64,000 bases of DNA from Schaedlerella sp. (lineage in GTDB: Bacteria; Bacillota; Clostridia; Lachnospirales; Lachnospiraceae), in the NCBI GenBank assembly GCA_020024595.1, contig JAHHTO010000001.1, forward strand, positions 10,076-74,075, read 5' to 3'. How positions within the stretch are numbered: the first letter of the stretch is position 1; every line of letters begins with the position of its first letter. The notes below the pieces were generated by a model. It ran no database searches. It had not been told where the DNA came from and saw only the letters and a list, made by a program, of their open reading frames with translations. Positions 20,145 to 32,291 of the stretch are shown here, in pieces. Made by a program: the position numbers and the translations under genes.

Positions 20145-21328
20145 TGCTGCGAAGAAGCGAACGAAACTTAGAAAATATTCCGGTAGGTGCATTGGGATTG
20201 ATTCCCATTACCGGATGTGAGGAACTTGGTGCAAAAGTCAATGACTACCTTGTAAAATGGAGAAAAGAAAGTGCACATCAGTATAAAGATGATGTTGTGT
20301 TTAATGGATATGTACAAGATACTTTCATTATTGATTCAAAAGTTCCTCGTTTTGGTTCCGGAGAAGCAAAAGGACTGATCAGTGAATCTGTCCGCGGAAA
20401 AGATATTTATCTTATGGTGGATGTCCTAAACTACAATATTACTTATTCGCTTTCCGGTAATATCAATCACATGTCACCAGATGACCATTTCCAGAACTTA
20501 AAGCGTATTATTGCAGCGGTCGGCGGAAAGGGCAGAAGAATTAACATTATCATGCCATTTTTGTATGAAAGCCGTCAGCATAAGCGCAGCGGTCGCGAAT
20601 CCTTGGACTGTGCCCTTGCACTTCAAGAACTGGTTCGTATGGGAGTAGATAACATCATCACATTCGACGCACATGATCCACGTGTACAAAACGCCATTCC
20701 TTTGAATGGATTCGAGACTGTGACACCTGCATACCAATTTGTCAAAGCACTCCTTCATCGCGTCAAGGATTTACAGATTGACAGCGATCACATGATGATA
20801 ATCAGCCCGGATGAAGGTGCTACCGCCCGTGCAATCTACCTTGCCAATGTACTTGGACTGGACATGGGTATGTTCTATAAACGCCGCGACTATACTCGTA
20901 TTGTCGATGGGCGTAACCCTATCGTAGCTCATGAATTCCTGGGAAGTTCTGTAGAAGGAAAGGATGTTATCATTATCGATGACATGATTTCCTCTGGTGA
21001 CAGCATCCTTGATGTTGCAAAACAGTTGAAACAACGCAAAGCGAGAAGAATCTATGCTGCTGCAACATTCGGCCTATTTACCAATGGGATGGAGAAATTT
21101 GACCAAGCTTATGAAGATGGTATTCTGAACGGCATCCTGACCACGAACCTGATTTACCAGACCCCGACTCTTCTATCCAAACCATACTATATCAATTGTG
21201 ACATGAGTAAATATATTGCATTACTGATTGATACACTGAACCACGACGGCTCCATTAGCACAATTCTGAATCCAAGTGAACGTATTCAGCATGTGGTAGA
21301 AAAATACAAAAATGGAAAAGAAATATAA
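20144..21328 (+). CDS. prs: Ribose-phosphate pyrophosphokinase, extended and divergent form
   Basis: A 394-residue protein, about 80 longer than canonical PRPP synthase. The family blocks are present but altered: YESRQHKRSGRES (ATP loop), FDAHDPRVQNAIPL (in place of the DLHA-type motif), ISPDEGATARAIYLA, KRRDYTR, and the PRPP loop IIIDDMISSGDSI. It should make PRPP from ribose-5-phosphate and ATP. The N-terminal 60 residues (NIPVGALGLIPITGCEELGAKVNDYL) replace the usual start. Translation is coupled to the DnaC-like gene through TAATG, with the AGGGAGGA site inside that gene. It may be a lineage-specific second PRPP synthase. Confidence 0.85.
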   Translation: MLRRSERNLENIPVGALGLIPITGCEELGAKVNDYLVKWRKESAHQYKDDVVFNGYVQDTFIIDSKVPRFGSGEAKGLISESVRGKDIYLMVDVLNYNITYSLSGNINHMSPDDHFQNLKRIIAAVGGKGRRINIIMPFLYESRQHKRSGRESLDCALALQELVRMGVDNIITFDAHDPRVQNAIPLNGFETVTPAYQFVKALLHRVKDLQIDSDHMMIISPDEGATARAIYLANVLGLDMGMFYKRRDYTRIVDGRNPIVAHEFLGSSVEGKDVIIIDDMISSGDSILDVAKQLKQRKARRIYAAATFGLFTNGMEKFDQAYEDGILNGILTTNLIYQTPTLLSKPYYINCDMSKYIALLIDTLNHDGSISTILNPSERIQHVVEKYKNGKEI

Positions 21329-21367
21329 AAATTAATTTTTAATTCTAGATTCTTAGAAAACAGGAAA

Positions 21368-21460
21368 GTTCCTGGCTAGGTTCTGTACTAAAACGACCCC
21401 CAAAGTTAGACTTCGCTTCTAACTTTTGGGGGTCGGTACTTACATTATTTAGCCAGGAAC
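21368..21460. terminator. Nested double hairpin, bidirectional terminator between prs and hppA
   Basis: An outer 11-bp stem (GTTCCTGGCTA 21368-21378 with TAGCCAGGAAC 21450-21460, followed by TATTTTT) encloses an inner 17-bp stem. The inner stem is 21394-21410 with 21418-21435, with one bulged T and loop CTTCGCT. The genes are convergent, so both strands need an end here; the nested form is unusual. Confidence 0.7.
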
Positions 21461-21520
21461 TATTTTTCTTCTCTCATATACGCTATAACTTAAAGTATAT
21501 ATCATTTTGTATCATATCAT

Positions 21521-23503
21521 TTATAATAATCCACCAATAGAAAGGAAAAGCGGTGCAAATACAAGTGAAACAATGGTCATCAGCTTAATCAGGATGTTAA
21601 TAGATGGTCCTGATGTATCTTTAAACGGATCTCCGACTGTATCTCCAACAACTGCTGCTTTATGAGCCTCACTACCCTTTCCGCCGTGATTTCCCGTCTC
21701 AATATATTTCTTTGCATTATCCCATGCGCCGCCGGCATTTGACATAAAGATTGCCATCAGCACACCTGTTACCAGCGCACCCGCCAACAATCCGCCAAGT
21801 GCATCTACACCAAGCACAACACCGACAAGGATTGGAACAGCAACCGCCATTAATCCCGGTAACAACATCTCATGTAACGCTGCTGTTGTCGAAATTCCGA
21901 CACAGGATGTATAATCCGGTTTCTCAGTTCCCTCCATGATTCCCGGTTTCTCGCGGAACTGACGCCTTACTTCTTCGATCATTTTATATGCCGCCTTAGA
22001 GACCGAATCCATAGTGAACGCAGAGAACAGGAATGTCAGCATACCGCCGATAAAAATACCAATGATAACTTTATGATCCAACAGATTGATTGCGTCCAGT
22101 TTTACAGCTTCTGCATAAGAAACGAACAATGCCAGTGCTGTCAAAGCAGCAGAGCCGATCGCAAATCCCTTTCCCATCGCTGCCGTTGTATTTCCTACCG
22201 AATCAAGCTTATCTGTGATCTCACGAACAGATTCATCCAATCCTGCCATTTCTGCAATACCACCTGCATTATCAGCAATCGGTCCATAAGCATCAACTGC
22301 CACTGTAATTCCTGTTGTCGAAAGCATACCTACTGCCGCCAATGCAATCCCATACAGACCGTTTGCCTGGAAAGCAACAAAGATACCTACACAAATCAGA
22401 AGCAACGGAATCGCTGTGGATTGCATACCAACTGCAATACCACTGATAATCGTTGTTGCCGGGCCTGTCTCCGACTGCTCACCAATCTTTTTTACCGGCT
22501 TATAATCTGCAGATGTATAATACTCTGTTACATTACCGATAACCACCCCGACTACCAGACCTGCGATTACTGCGATCGCTGCCCTCATATTGCCAAACAC
22601 GATCTGGCTTAATACCAGAGATGCAATGATGACCAATGCCGCAGACACATAACTACCTCTCGTAAGTGCCTTCTGTGGATTTGCATTCTCATCGCCTTTT
22701 ACAAAGAATGTAGCAATGATAGATGCCACAAGACCACAGGCTGCAATTGCCAGTGGATACAGGACGCCTGCTGCCGCAGCCACAACTGCTCCAAGCGTCA
22801 GCGAAGACACAAGCGAACCTACATATGACTCAAACAAGTCTGCTCCCATACCGGCAACATCACCGACATTGTCACCAACATTATCTGCAATTACCGCCGG
22901 ATTGCGTGGATCATCTTCTGGAATTCCCGCTTCAACCTTACCTACCAGGTCAGCTCCAACATCAGCAGCTTTTGTATAAATACCGCCTCCTACACGAGCA
23001 AAAAGTGCAATTGAAGACGCACCAAGACTGAATCCTGACAATACATCAACATTTTTTGTAATGATATATACAAGACTCACGCCCAACGCACCCAGACCGG
23101 CTACACACATTCCCATAACCGCTCCACCGGAAAAGGCGATGGAAAGTGCTTTATTCATACCACTTTCTTTTGCTGCATTTGCAGTTCTCACATTTGCTTT
23201 TGTCGCAACGGTCATTCCACAGTACCCTGCGATCGTGGAGAACAATGCTCCTATTACGAAGCAGACAGCTGTTACCCAGCTACCAATCCCAACACCAATC
23301 AATATAAATAGGACAGCTACAAAAATCACGAGAATCTTATACTCTGCTGTCAAAAATGCTCGAGCCCCCTCTGCAATCGCACCAGAGATCTCTTTCATTT
23401 TCTCCGTTCCTACACTCTGCCTACTGACTTTCATTGCCAGATACACTGCAAATACAAGCGCCAACACGGCTGCAGTCGGAACGAGAATCATCCACTTTTC
23501 CAT
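21521..23503 (-). CDS. hppA: Membrane-bound ion-translocating pyrophosphatase, K+-dependent type
   Basis: A 660-residue integral membrane protein with about 15-16 hydrophobic segments that couples pyrophosphate hydrolysis to H+ and/or Na+ pumping. The active-site loop [20 protein letters not shown] and [19 protein letters not shown] are intact. The sequence [10 protein letters not shown] has Ala and Gly at the two positions that are Lys and Thr in K+-independent enzymes, so it belongs to the K+-dependent class, which includes the Na+ pumps. The ATG at 23503 follows AGGAGGATGAAAGT; the longer frame to 23581 was rejected. It is a single-gene unit convergent with prs. Confidence 0.95.
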   Translation of the reverse strand: MEKWMILVPTAAVLALVFAVYLAMKVSRQSVGTEKMKEISGAIAEGARAFLTAEYKILVIFVAVLFILIGVGIGSWVTAVCFVIGALFSTIAGYCGMTVATKANVRTANAAKESGMNKALSIAFSGGAVMGMCVAGLGALGVSLVYIITKNVDVLSGFSLGASSIALFARVGGGIYTKAADVGADLVGKVEAGIPEDDPRNPAVIADNVGDNVGDVAGMGADLFESYVGSLVSSLTLGAVVAAAAGVLYPLAIAACGLVASIIATFFVKGDENANPQKALTRGSYVSAALVIIASLVLSQIVFGNMRAAIAVIAGLVVGVVIGNVTEYYTSADYKPVKKIGEQSETGPATTIISGIAVGMQSTAIPLLLICVGIFVAFQANGLYGIALAAVGMLSTTGITVAVDAYGPIADNAGGIAEMAGLDESVREITDKLDSVGNTTAAMGKGFAIGSAALTALALFVSYAEAVKLDAINLLDHKVIIGIFIGGMLTFLFSAFTMDSVSKAAYKMIEEVRRQFREKPGIMEGTEKPDYTSCVGISTTAALHEMLLPGLMAVAVPILVGVVLGVDALGGLLAGALVTGVLMAIFMSNAGGAWDNAKKYIETGNHGGKGSEAHKAAVVGDTVGDPFKDTSGPSINILIKLMTIVSLVFAPLFLSIGGLL

Positions 23504-23614
23504 ACTTTCATCCTCCTGTAAATAAATATTCCCCATTGCCTCAAGATCCATTTTTACGTCTGTCAGCAAAAAAGAGCTCAACTCATCTTACTCAAGTTCG
23601 CTCATTCTCTCTTT

Positions 23615-23643
23615 ATTATACCTGTTCTATATTTCTTTTGCAA
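23615..23643 (-). promoter_or_regulatory. Promoter of hppA
   Basis: TTGCAA (23643-23638), a 17-nt spacer and TATAAT (23620-23615) on the minus strand, leaving a leader of about 105 nt. The rest of the hppA-rpoC gap holds only the rpoC terminator. Confidence 0.75.
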
Positions 23644-23798
23644 GTGGTAATTATAAATCTTGCATTTTTACAGATGTCAGCATTTCTTTTTTTAATTTTT
23701 ACTACGTTTTTACAGATTCTGATTCGTATATCTAAATATTTTTTAGATGTGCTAATGATTTTTTAGTATATACAAAAATTCACATTAAAATCAAAAAA

Positions 23799-23829
23799 GA
23801 AAGCTGCTATCTTTCTGACAGCAGCTTTC
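23799..23829 (-). terminator. Terminator of the rpoBC transcript
   Basis: A 10-bp stem (GAAAGCTGCT 23799-23808 with AGCAGCTTTC 23820-23829) followed on the minus strand by TTTTTTGATTTT, about 45 nt after the rpoC stop. Confidence 0.85.
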
Positions 23830-23871
23830 CCATTCTTCTGATTTAAGTGTATATATCAGGTTATTAGTTCT

Positions 23872-26800
23872 CTATTCTTCTGTAAGAGTAATCTCTTGCT
23901 GTATCTCTGCTTCTTCCACAGTTCTTTCGTCTAAAATCGCTGTTTCCTCTTCCTCCAGCAATTCAAGCATTTCCTTCTGATTCTTTTGATCTGTATTCAA
24001 ACACACATCACGATACTTTCTCATACCTGTACCAGCCGGAATATGCTTACCGATAATAACATTTTCCTTCAGGCCGATCAAATGGTCAACTTTACCCTTG
24101 ATCGCCGCTTCTGTCAGAACCTTTGTTGTCTCCTGGAAAGAAGCCGCTGAGAGGAAGGAATCTGTTGCCAGAGAAGCCTTCGTAATACCAAGCATAATCT
24201 GCTCTCCTGTTGCAGGCTCTTTTCCTTCTGCTATCAACTGTTCATTCACTTCATTGAATTCCAGTACATCAGCCATGCTGCCCGGAAGGAATTCACTGTC
24301 TCCGTTTTCTTCGACACGAATCTTTTTCAGCATCTGACGAACAATTACTTCGATATGCTTATCATTGATTTCTACACCCTGCAGACGATATACACGCTGT
24401 ACTTCACGCAGCAGATAATCCTGTGCTGCACGAAGTCCTTTGATTTTCAGGATATCATGCGGGTTTACGCTACCTTCTGTCAGTTCATCACCAGCCTCAA
24501 GTACCTGTCCGTCCTGCACCTTGATGCGTGAACCATATGGAATCAGATACGCCTTAGACTCTCCGGTTTCATAATTTGTTACGATAACTTCTCGCTTTTT
24601 CTTTGTATCACTTAGAGTTGCAGTTCCTGCAAACTCTGTAATAATCGCAAGTCCCTTCGGCTTTCTAGCCTCAAACAACTCCTCAACACGAGGAAGACCC
24701 TGTGTGATATCATCACCGGCAACTCCACCTGTATGGAATGTACGCATGGTCAACTGTGTACCCGGCTCACCAATAGATTGTGCAGCAATGATTCCTACAG
24801 CCTCTCCGACCTGTACTGCCTCTCCGGTCGCCATATTGGCTCCATAGCACTTGGAGCACACACCATTCTTACAAGTACATGTCAGTATCGTACGGATTTT
24901 AACTTTTTCAAGCGGATTTCCATTCTCATCTACGCCTTTTTTCATGACCTTCTCAGCACGTCTCGGTGTAATCATATGATTTGCTTTTACGATTACTTTA
25001 CCATCTTTATCCTTAATGTCCTCACAAGAAAAACGTCCTGTGATACGTTCTTGAAGACTCTCAATCTCTTCGTTTCCGTCCATGAATGCTTTTACATACA
25101 TTCCCGGTATCTCTTTGCCTGTTCCTTCCACACAGTCACTGTCATGGATGATCAGTTCCTGTGATACATCTACAAGACGCCTTGTCAGGTAACCAGAGTC
25201 GGCTGTACGAAGCGCTGTGTCAGACAGACCTTTACGAGCACCATGCGCGGACATAAAATACTCCAATACATCCAGTCCCTCACGGAAATTAGACTTGATC
25301 GGCAACTCAATCGTACGTCCTGTTGTATCTGCCATCAATCCACGCATACCTGCAAGCTGTTTAATCTGCTTGTCAGAACCACGGGCTCCGGAATCCGCCA
25401 TCATAAAGATGTTATTGTACTTATCCAGACCAGACAAAAGTGCTTCTGTCAGCTTATCATCTGTATTCTTCCATGTCTCAACAACTTCTTTGTAGCGCTC
25501 CTCTTCCGTGATCAAACCACGTTTGTAGTTCTTTGTGATCTTATCTACAGTATCTTGTGCTTCCTGAATCATCTGTGGCTTCTGCGGTGGAACGGTCATA
25601 TCAGAAATAGATACTGTCATCGCCGCTCTTGTAGAATACTTATATCCAATAGCTTTTACATCATCCAGCACTTCTGCAGTCTGTGTCGCACCATGTGTAT
25701 TGATAACTTTTTCCAGAATCTGTTTCAGCTGTTTCTTTCCTACATGGAAGTCAATTTCCAGCTTCAATTCATTTCCTTCCACCTCACGGTCTACAAACCC
25801 TAAATCCTGCGGAATGATCTCATTGAACAGAAGACGTCCCAGCGTTGCATCGATCACACCAGTCATCTCTTCTCCGTCCGGCATCATCTTACTTACACGG
25901 ACTTTGATTTTGGAGTGCAGTGTGATATATCCGTTCTCATATGCCAGAATTGCTTCACTGACATTCTTAAAAAACATACCCTCGCCTTTTACTCCTGATC
26001 TCTCCTGTGTCAGGTAGTAGATTCCAAGTACCATATCCTGCGAAGGAACCGCTACCGGACCACCATCTGACGGCTTCAACAGATTGTTTGGAGAAAGAAG
26101 CAGGAACCGGCACTCAGCCTGTGCTTCTACAGATAACGGCACATGTACCGCCATTTGGTCACCATCAAAGTCAGCATTATAAGCAGTACATACAAGCGGA
26201 TGCAGCTTGATTGCTTTACCCTCTACCAGAATTGGCTCAAATGCCTGAATTCCAAGTCTGTGCAGCGTAGGAGCACGGTTCAGCATAACCGGATGTTCTT
26301 TGATCACTTCCTCGAGTACATCCCATACCTCCGGCTGAAGTCTCTCCACCATTTTCTTTGCATTTTTAATGTTATGCGCTGTTCCATTTGCTACCAATTC
26401 CTTCATAACAAACGGTTTAAATAGCTCGATTGCCATTTCTTTCGGCAGACCACACTGATAAATCTTCAATTCCGGTCCAACGACAATAACGGAACGTCCA
26501 GAGTAGTCAACACGCTTTCCAAGCAGGTTCTGACGGAAACGTCCGGATTTTCCTTTCAACATATCAGACAGAGACTTCAATGCTCTGTTTCCCGGTCCCG
26601 TAACCGGACGCCCACGACGTCCATTATCAATCAATGCATCCACCGCTTCTTGAAGCATACGTTTCTCATTGCGCACAATAATGTCTGGTGCACCAAGTTC
26701 CAGAAGTCTCTTCAAACGGTTATTACGGTTGATAATTCTTCTGTACAAATCATTTAAATCTGAGGTTGCAAAACGTCCTCCATCCAGTTGCACCATCGGA

Positions 26801-27537
26801 CGAAGATCCGGCGGAATCACCGGGATTGCATTCAAAATCATCCACTCTGGCTTATTTCCGGACTCCCGGAATGCTTCCACGACTTCCAGACGTTTCACGA
26901 TTCTTGCTCGCTTCTGTCCTGTCGAATTTTCCAGTGCGTCTTGGAGTTCTGCATATTCTTTCTCCAGGTCAATTGCCTGAAGCAGTTCCTGTATTGCTTC
27001 GGCTCCCATACCTACACGAAAGCCTCTTCCCCATTTTTCTCTTTCTTCCTGATACTCTGCCTCAGAAAGTACCTGCTTATACTGCAGGCTGGTCTCTCCC
27101 TTGTCAAGTACAATATAAGAGGCAAAGTAGAGGACTCTCTCCAAAGTTCTCGGAGAGATATCCAGAATCAGTCCCATACGGCTCGGAATTCCCTTAAAAT
27201 ACCAGATATGAGAAACCGGTGCCGCCAGAGCGATATGTCCCATACGTTCACGACGCACACTTGCCTTAGTAACTTCAACACCACATCGATCACAAACTAC
27301 GCCTTTATAACGAATCTTTTTATATTTTCCACAATGACACTCCCAGTCTTTGCTAGGTCCAAAAATTCTTTCACAGAAAAGACCGTCTTTTTCCGGTTTC
27401 AGTGTTCTATAGTTGATCGTCTCCGGCTTGGTAACCTCACCTCTTGACCATTCCAGAATCTTCTCCGGTGAAGCCAGACCGATTTTAATTGCATCAAATG
27501 TTAACGGCTGATTTTGTTGTTCATTGTTATTTGACAT
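23872..27537 (-). CDS. rpoC: DNA-directed RNA polymerase subunit beta-prime
   Basis: A 1221-residue catalytic subunit. The N-terminal zinc ribbon ([18 protein letters not shown]), the clamp, the catalytic loop [12 protein letters not shown] with its three Asp for Mg2+, the bridge helix and trigger loop region ([37 protein letters not shown]) and the second zinc site ([13 protein letters not shown]) are in order. The length and the short C-terminus fit Clostridia, without the large E. coli insertion in the trigger loop. AGGAGGAGCC precedes the ATG. It starts 14 nt after rpoB and is co-transcribed with it. Confidence 0.99.
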   Translation of the reverse strand: MSNNNEQQNQPLTFDAIKIGLASPEKILEWSRGEVTKPETINYRTLKPEKDGLFCERIFGPSKDWECHCGKYKKIRYKGVVCDRCGVEVTKASVRRERMGHIALAAPVSHIWYFKGIPSRMGLILDISPRTLERVLYFASYIVLDKGETSLQYKQVLSEAEYQEEREKWGRGFRVGMGAEAIQELLQAIDLEKEYAELQDALENSTGQKRARIVKRLEVVEAFRESGNKPEWMILNAIPVIPPDLRPMVQLDGGRFATSDLNDLYRRIINRNNRLKRLLELGAPDIIVRNEKRMLQEAVDALIDNGRRGRPVTGPGNRALKSLSDMLKGKSGRFRQNLLGKRVDYSGRSVIVVGPELKIYQCGLPKEMAIELFKPFVMKELVANGTAHNIKNAKKMVERLQPEVWDVLEEVIKEHPVMLNRAPTLHRLGIQAFEPILVEGKAIKLHPLVCTAYNADFDGDQMAVHVPLSVEAQAECRFLLLSPNNLLKPSDGGPVAVPSQDMVLGIYYLTQERSGVKGEGMFFKNVSEAILAYENGYITLHSKIKVRVSKMMPDGEEMTGVIDATLGRLLFNEIIPQDLGFVDREVEGNELKLEIDFHVGKKQLKQILEKVINTHGATQTAEVLDDVKAIGYKYSTRAAMTVSISDMTVPPQKPQMIQEAQDTVDKITKNYKRGLITEEERYKEVVETWKNTDDKLTEALLSGLDKYNNIFMMADSGARGSDKQIKQLAGMRGLMADTTGRTIELPIKSNFREGLDVLEYFMSAHGARKGLSDTALRTADSGYLTRRLVDVSQELIIHDSDCVEGTGKEIPGMYVKAFMDGNEEIESLQERITGRFSCEDIKDKDGKVIVKANHMITPRRAEKVMKKGVDENGNPLEKVKIRTILTCTCKNGVCSKCYGANMATGEAVQVGEAVGIIAAQSIGEPGTQLTMRTFHTGGVAGDDITQGLPRVEELFEARKPKGLAIITEFAGTATLSDTKKKREVIVTNYETGESKAYLIPYGSRIKVQDGQVLEAGDELTEGSVNPHDILKIKGLRAAQDYLLREVQRVYRLQGVEINDKHIEVIVRQMLKKIRVEENGDSEFLPGSMADVLEFNEVNEQLIAEGKEPATGEQIMLGITKASLATDSFLSAASFQETTKVLTEAAIKGKVDHLIGLKENVIIGKHIPAGTGMRKYRDVCLNTDQKNQKEMLELLEEEETAILDERTVEEAEIQQEITLTEE

Positions 27538-27551
27538 AAAGTTGGCTCCTC

Positions 27552-30500
27552 CTATTCTTCATCTTCATAATACTCATCGAATTCGATTGTTTCACTGTCG
27601 TCGAAATCATCCTCTTCCGGTTCTACATCTTCTAACTCACCGTCCACAAATTCCTGTTCGGTATATCCATGTTCTCCGTAAGACTCTTTCTCATCACGAT
27701 ATCTTCTGTCTCCTTCGATGATCGAGCGAAGATCTGTCTCGCCGTAATCTACAGTTTCCATAATCTCTACTTCTGTATTGTCATCGCGAAGTACGCGCAC
27801 GTCCAGAGCAAGAGACTGCAATTCTTTCAAAAGTACCTTAAATGATTCCGGAATACCAGGCTCTGGAATATTTTCACCTTTGATAATTGCCTCATAAGTC
27901 TTCACACGTCCAACAACATCATCAGACTTCACAGTCAGAATTTCCTGCAACGTATAGGATGCACCATACGCCTCCAGTGCCCAAACTTCCATCTCTCCAA
28001 AACGCTGTCCACCAAACTGTGCTTTACCACCCAGAGGCTGTTGTGTAACAAGAGAGTACGGACCGGTAGAACGTGCATGGATCTTGTCATCTACCAAGTG
28101 ATGCAGCTTCAGATAGTGCATGTGTCCAATGGTAACCGGACTGTCAAAATACTCACCTGTACGTCCATCTCTCAGGCGCACCTTACCATCTCTTGAAAGT
28201 GGTACCCCTTTCCAAAGCTTTCTGTGTTCTCTATTATCGGATAGATACTGAAGCACTTCGGGAAGCAATTCTTCACCGTGTCTCTTCTCAAATTCATCCC
28301 AATCCAGATTGACATAATCATTTGCCAAATCCAGAGTATCCATAATATCAATCTCGTTCGCACCATCAAAAACCGGGGTCGAAATATTAAAGCCAAGTGC
28401 CTTGGCTGCAAGACTCAAATGAATTTCCAACACCTGACCGATATTCATACGAGATGGTACACCAAGTGGATTCAACACAATATCCAACGGACGGCCATTC
28501 GGCAGGAATGGCATATCTTCTACCGGAAGCACACGGGAAACGACACCCTTATTACCATGACGACCAGCCATCTTATCTCCAACAGAAATTTTTCTCTTCT
28601 GTGCAATATAGATGCGTACGGACTGATTCACTCCCGGAGACAGCTCATCGCCATTCTCTCTTGTAAATACCTTTGCATCCACAACAATACCATATTCACC
28701 ATGCGGTACTTTCAGAGAAGTATCCCTGACCTCACGTGCTTTCTCACCAAAAATCGCACGCAACAGTCTTTCTTCCGCTGTCAGTTCTGTTTCTCCCTTC
28801 GGCGTTACTTTTCCAACCAAAATGTCTCCGGCACGAACCTCTGCTCCAATCCGGATAATTCCTCTTTCATCCAAATCTTTCAGAGCATCATCTCCAACAC
28901 CCGGAATATCTCTTGTAATCTCCTCTGGTCCTAGCTTGGTATCACGTGCCTCTGCCTCATATTCTTCAATGTGAACAGAGGTATAAACATCATCCTGTAC
29001 CAATCTCTCACTCAGCAAAACAGCATCCTCGTAGTTGTAACCTTCCCATGTCATAAATCCGATCAGAGGGTTCTTTCCAAGTGCCATCTCTCCCATAGAT
29101 GTAGACGGACCGTCCGCAATTACTTGTCCTTCCTCAACTCGCTCACCTTTATCCACAATCGGTCTCTGATTGTAGCAGTTGCTTTGGTTACTTCTTAAGA
29201 ATTTTGTGAGCTTATATGTCTTCTTCGCACCGTCATCCTGTTTGATCGTAATCTCTGTAGAAGTAGAACTTTCTACAACACCACCTTGTTCTGCAACCAT
29301 ACACACACCGGAGTCAACAGCTGATTTTACTTCCATACCTGTTCCGACTACCGGCGCTTCTGTTGTCAAGAGCGGCACTGCCTGACGCTGCATGTTTGAT
29401 CCCATCAACGCACGGTTGGCATCGTCATTTTCCAAGAACGGGATCAATGCTGTTGCCACCGAGAATACCATCTTCGGAGAAACGTCCATATAATCAAACT
29501 TATTTCTCTCGTATTCCTGCGTCTCCTCACGATAACGACCGGATACATTCTTATGGATAAAATGTCCTTCTTCATCTAAAGGCTCATTCGCCTGTGCAAC
29601 ATGATAATTATCTTCTTCATCAGCCGTCATGTATACAACTTCTTCTGTAACAACCGGATTTACTGAGTCCGTCTTATCGATTTTTCTGTATGGAGCCTCA
29701 ACAAAACCGTACTGGTTGATTCTCGCATAGCATGCAAGCGAGTTGATCAGACCGATGTTCGGTCCTTCAGGTGTCTCGATTGGACACATTCTTCCATAAT
29801 GAGAATAGTGTACATCTCGAACCTCAAATCCGGCACGGTCACGAGACAAACCTCCTGGTCCCAACGCAGACAGACGTCTCTTGTGTGTCAACTCACCAAG
29901 CGGATTATTCTGATCCATGAACTGGGATAGCTGGGAGGAACCAAAAAATTCCTTCACCGCTGCTGTTACCGGCTTAATATTAATCAACGTCTGTGGAGAA
30001 ATCCCTTCCTGATCCTGAGTAGTCATACGTTCACGAACTACACGCTCCAATCTGGAAAGACCGATTCTGTACTGGTTCTGAAGCAGTTCTCCGACTGCAC
30101 GAATACGACGATTTCCCAAATGGTCAATATCATCATCATTTCCCATACCATATTCCAAATGAATATTGTAGTTAATAGAAGCAAGGATATCTTCCTTTGT
30201 AATGTGCTTTGGAATCAAATCATGGATATCTCTCTTGATCATTCGTTTCAGTTCGTCGATGTCTCCTGCAGACTCTTCCAGAATTCCTTCCAGAACAGGA
30301 TAATATACTTGTTCTGTCACACCAACTTCCTCTGGGTCAATCTCTATAACAGACTGCAGATCCACCATCATATTAGAAAGAATCTTGATATTGCGGGACT
30401 CATCCTCACCCTCTACCCAGATATACGGCACTGCCGCGTTCTGAATAGTATCAGCAAGCTCTCTTGTAATCTTCATTCCCTTTTCCGCAACCACTTCGCC

Positions 30501-31409
30501 TGTCACCCTGCTCACAACATCCTCCGCAAGCACCTGACCGGCAACCCGGTTCTTAAGCATGAGCTTCTTATTAAACTTATATCGTCCTACCTTTGCAAGA
30601 TCATAACGCCTTGGATCAAAGACCACACTTGTAATAAGGCTCTCTGCACTGTCTACTGCAAGAGGTTCACCCGGACGAATCTTTTTGTACAACTCTAACA
30701 GACCTTCCTGATAGTTCTCAGCAACGTCCTTTCCAAAGCTCGCTAAAATCTTAGGTTCTTCACCGAACAGTTCTAAGATTTCCGGATTTGTTCCGATACC
30801 AAGTGCACGAATCAACACCGTAATCGGCACTTTTCTTGTTCTGTCAACACGAACGTAAAATACGTCATTTGAATCTGTCTCATATTCCAACCATGCACCA
30901 CGATTCGGAATCACTGTAGAAGAATATAATTCTTTCCCTACTTTATCATGTGCAATTGCATAGTAGATTCCAGGAGAACGAACCAACTGGCTTACAATAA
31001 CACGTTCAGCACCATTAATCACAAAAGTACCTGTTGCAGTCATAAGCGGAAGATCCCCCATGAAAATCTCATGTTCGTTAATTTCATCAGTTTCTTTATT
31101 ATAAAGTCTTACTCTCACTTTCAAAGGTGCTGCGTAAGTTGCGTCGCGCTCTTTGCATTCCTCAATCGTGTACTTTACATCATCTTCGCATAGTGTAAAA
31201 TCTACGAATTCAAGGCTCAGATGACCACTATAGTCAGAAATTGGCGAAATATCTTCAAACACTTCTTTTAATCCGGCATCCAGAAACCATTGATAAGAAT
31301 CTTTCTGAACTTCAATTAAATTCGGCATCTGCAATACTTCTTTTTGCCTTGCATAGCTCATACGCGAACTTTTTCCGTTTGTGATGGGACGAATTCTGTT
31401 TTTCTCCAT
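27552..31409 (-). CDS. rpoB: DNA-directed RNA polymerase subunit beta
   Basis: A 1285-residue subunit forming the other half of the active cleft. The rifampicin pocket reads [15 protein letters not shown] and [13 protein letters not shown] with wild-type residues at the Gln, Asp, His and Ser sites most often mutated in resistance, so susceptibility is expected. Other landmarks are [32 protein letters not shown] and [11 protein letters not shown]. The C-terminus is strongly acidic ([15 protein letters not shown]). The start is the ATG at 31409 after GAGGAG; the ORF opens six codons earlier. It has its own promoter, separate from rplJL. Confidence 0.99.
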   Translation of the reverse strand: MEKNRIRPITNGKSSRMSYARQKEVLQMPNLIEVQKDSYQWFLDAGLKEVFEDISPISDYSGHLSLEFVDFTLCEDDVKYTIEECKERDATYAAPLKVRVRLYNKETDEINEHEIFMGDLPLMTATGTFVINGAERVIVSQLVRSPGIYYAIAHDKVGKELYSSTVIPNRGAWLEYETDSNDVFYVRVDRTRKVPITVLIRALGIGTNPEILELFGEEPKILASFGKDVAENYQEGLLELYKKIRPGEPLAVDSAESLITSVVFDPRRYDLAKVGRYKFNKKLMLKNRVAGQVLAEDVVSRVTGEVVAEKGMKITRELADTIQNAAVPYIWVEGEDESRNIKILSNMMVDLQSVIEIDPEEVGVTEQVYYPVLEGILEESAGDIDELKRMIKRDIHDLIPKHITKEDILASINYNIHLEYGMGNDDDIDHLGNRRIRAVGELLQNQYRIGLSRLERVVRERMTTQDQEGISPQTLINIKPVTAAVKEFFGSSQLSQFMDQNNPLGELTHKRRLSALGPGGLSRDRAGFEVRDVHYSHYGRMCPIETPEGPNIGLINSLACYARINQYGFVEAPYRKIDKTDSVNPVVTEEVVYMTADEEDNYHVAQANEPLDEEGHFIHKNVSGRYREETQEYERNKFDYMDVSPKMVFSVATALIPFLENDDANRALMGSNMQRQAVPLLTTEAPVVGTGMEVKSAVDSGVCMVAEQGGVVESSTSTEITIKQDDGAKKTYKLTKFLRSNQSNCYNQRPIVDKGERVEEGQVIADGPSTSMGEMALGKNPLIGFMTWEGYNYEDAVLLSERLVQDDVYTSVHIEEYEAEARDTKLGPEEITRDIPGVGDDALKDLDERGIIRIGAEVRAGDILVGKVTPKGETELTAEERLLRAIFGEKAREVRDTSLKVPHGEYGIVVDAKVFTRENGDELSPGVNQSVRIYIAQKRKISVGDKMAGRHGNKGVVSRVLPVEDMPFLPNGRPLDIVLNPLGVPSRMNIGQVLEIHLSLAAKALGFNISTPVFDGANEIDIMDTLDLANDYVNLDWDEFEKRHGEELLPEVLQYLSDNREHRKLWKGVPLSRDGKVRLRDGRTGEYFDSPVTIGHMHYLKLHHLVDDKIHARSTGPYSLVTQQPLGGKAQFGGQRFGEMEVWALEAYGASYTLQEILTVKSDDVVGRVKTYEAIIKGENIPEPGIPESFKVLLKELQSLALDVRVLRDDNTEVEIMETVDYGETDLRSIIEGDRRYRDEKESYGEHGYTEQEFVDGELEDVEPEEDDFDDSETIEFDEYYEDEE

Positions 31410-31587
31410 TGACGTTTCACTCCTCATTTATTTTTTTGCGGGTTACAAGCCCCTGCGAAATTTCTATTCATACTACCCTGTCCAAGAATTTCGTTTCGCA
31501 AAATTCTCTATATATAATGAAAAGAGTTCTACGCTGCGATAAAAATGCGAACCGCATGGTATACCTTTCCATAATAGCGCATTTTTT

Positions 31588-31617
31588 ACTATAGCATAAA
31601 ACTCTTTTCACTGTCAA
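31588..31617 (-). promoter_or_regulatory. Promoter of rpoBC
   Basis: TTGACA (31617-31612), an 18-nt spacer and TATAGT (31593-31588), with a leader of about 175 nt to rpoB. With the rplL terminator just upstream, rpoBC is largely an independent transcript. The rest of the 31410-31807 gap shows no gene. Confidence 0.8.
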
Positions 31618-31721
31618 CCGTTATTCCGAATTTTCTCCAAAAACCTCTTGACATATTTTCATTTTTGTGGTAGTTGATTTCCACATGTTCTATTCTCTTT
31701 CACCAAACTACCCAAAATATT

Positions 31722-31760
31722 AAGAATACCGCAGACGAAATGATCATCTGCGGTATTCTT
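31722..31760 (-). terminator. Terminator (possibly partial) after rplL
   Basis: A 14-bp perfect stem (AAGAATACCGCAGA) with an 11-nt loop, then AATATTTTGGG on the minus strand. The weak T run suggests that some polymerase may read through to rpoB. Confidence 0.75.
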
Positions 31761-31807
31761 CTTGAACGTCATATGGATATTTGCAATCCATTCATGATTC
31801 AATGAAA

Positions 31808-32182
31808 TTATTTCAGGTTAACTTCTGCACCTTCAGCCTCAAGTTTAGCTTTCAGCTCTTCTGCTTCTGCCTTAGAAACGCCCTCTTTGATCACCTTCGG
31901 AGCACCATCAACAAGGTCTTTTGCTTCTTTCAGTCCCAGTCCTGTTACTTCACGAACCACTTTGATAACTTTAACCTTAGAAGCTCCTGCAGATGTAAGC
32001 TCTACATCAAACTCATCTTTCTCTGCTGCTGCTCCAGCTTCTGCTCCTGCTGCTGCAACTACAACACCTGCTGCTGCAGATACACCAAACTCTTCTTCAC
32101 ATGCTTTTACTAATTCATTTAACTCTAATACTGATAACTCTTTGATTGCTTCAATCATTTCAGCTGTTGTCAATTTAGCCAT
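31808..32182 (-). CDS. rplL: 50S ribosomal protein L7/L12
   Basis: A 124-residue stalk protein present in several copies per ribosome; it recruits translation factors. The N-terminal dimerisation domain ([20 protein letters not shown]), an Ala-rich hinge ([19 protein letters not shown]) and the C-terminal factor-binding domain ([20 protein letters not shown]) are all present. The ATG at 32182 follows GGAGGATATAGAA and gives the usual start; the frame opens 11 codons earlier. It follows rplJ by 109 nt. Confidence 0.97.
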   Translation of the reverse strand: MAKLTTAEMIEAIKELSVLELNELVKACEEEFGVSAAAGVVVAAAGAEAGAAAEKDEFDVELTSAGASKVKVIKVVREVTGLGLKEAKDLVDGAPKVIKEGVSKAEAEELKAKLEAEGAEVNLK

Positions 32183-32291
32183 TTCTATATCCTCCATTTT
32201 TAAAATTTTATCCACCGATTCTTATTTTCTTTGTGCGATCGGCTCATATTTTTCTTTGTATCCTGCCGTCTTTCATGGCATTCCCTACATC

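Noticed and set aside
28278..28934. 218-codon plus-strand frame opposite rpoB
   Set aside because: No ribosome binding site and Cys/Ile/Asn-rich antisense composition; rpoB is intact on the other strand.
29363..31193. Suspicion of rifampicin-resistance changes in rpoB
   Set aside because: The central pocket residues ([28 protein letters not shown]) match the susceptible consensus at the common resistance positions.
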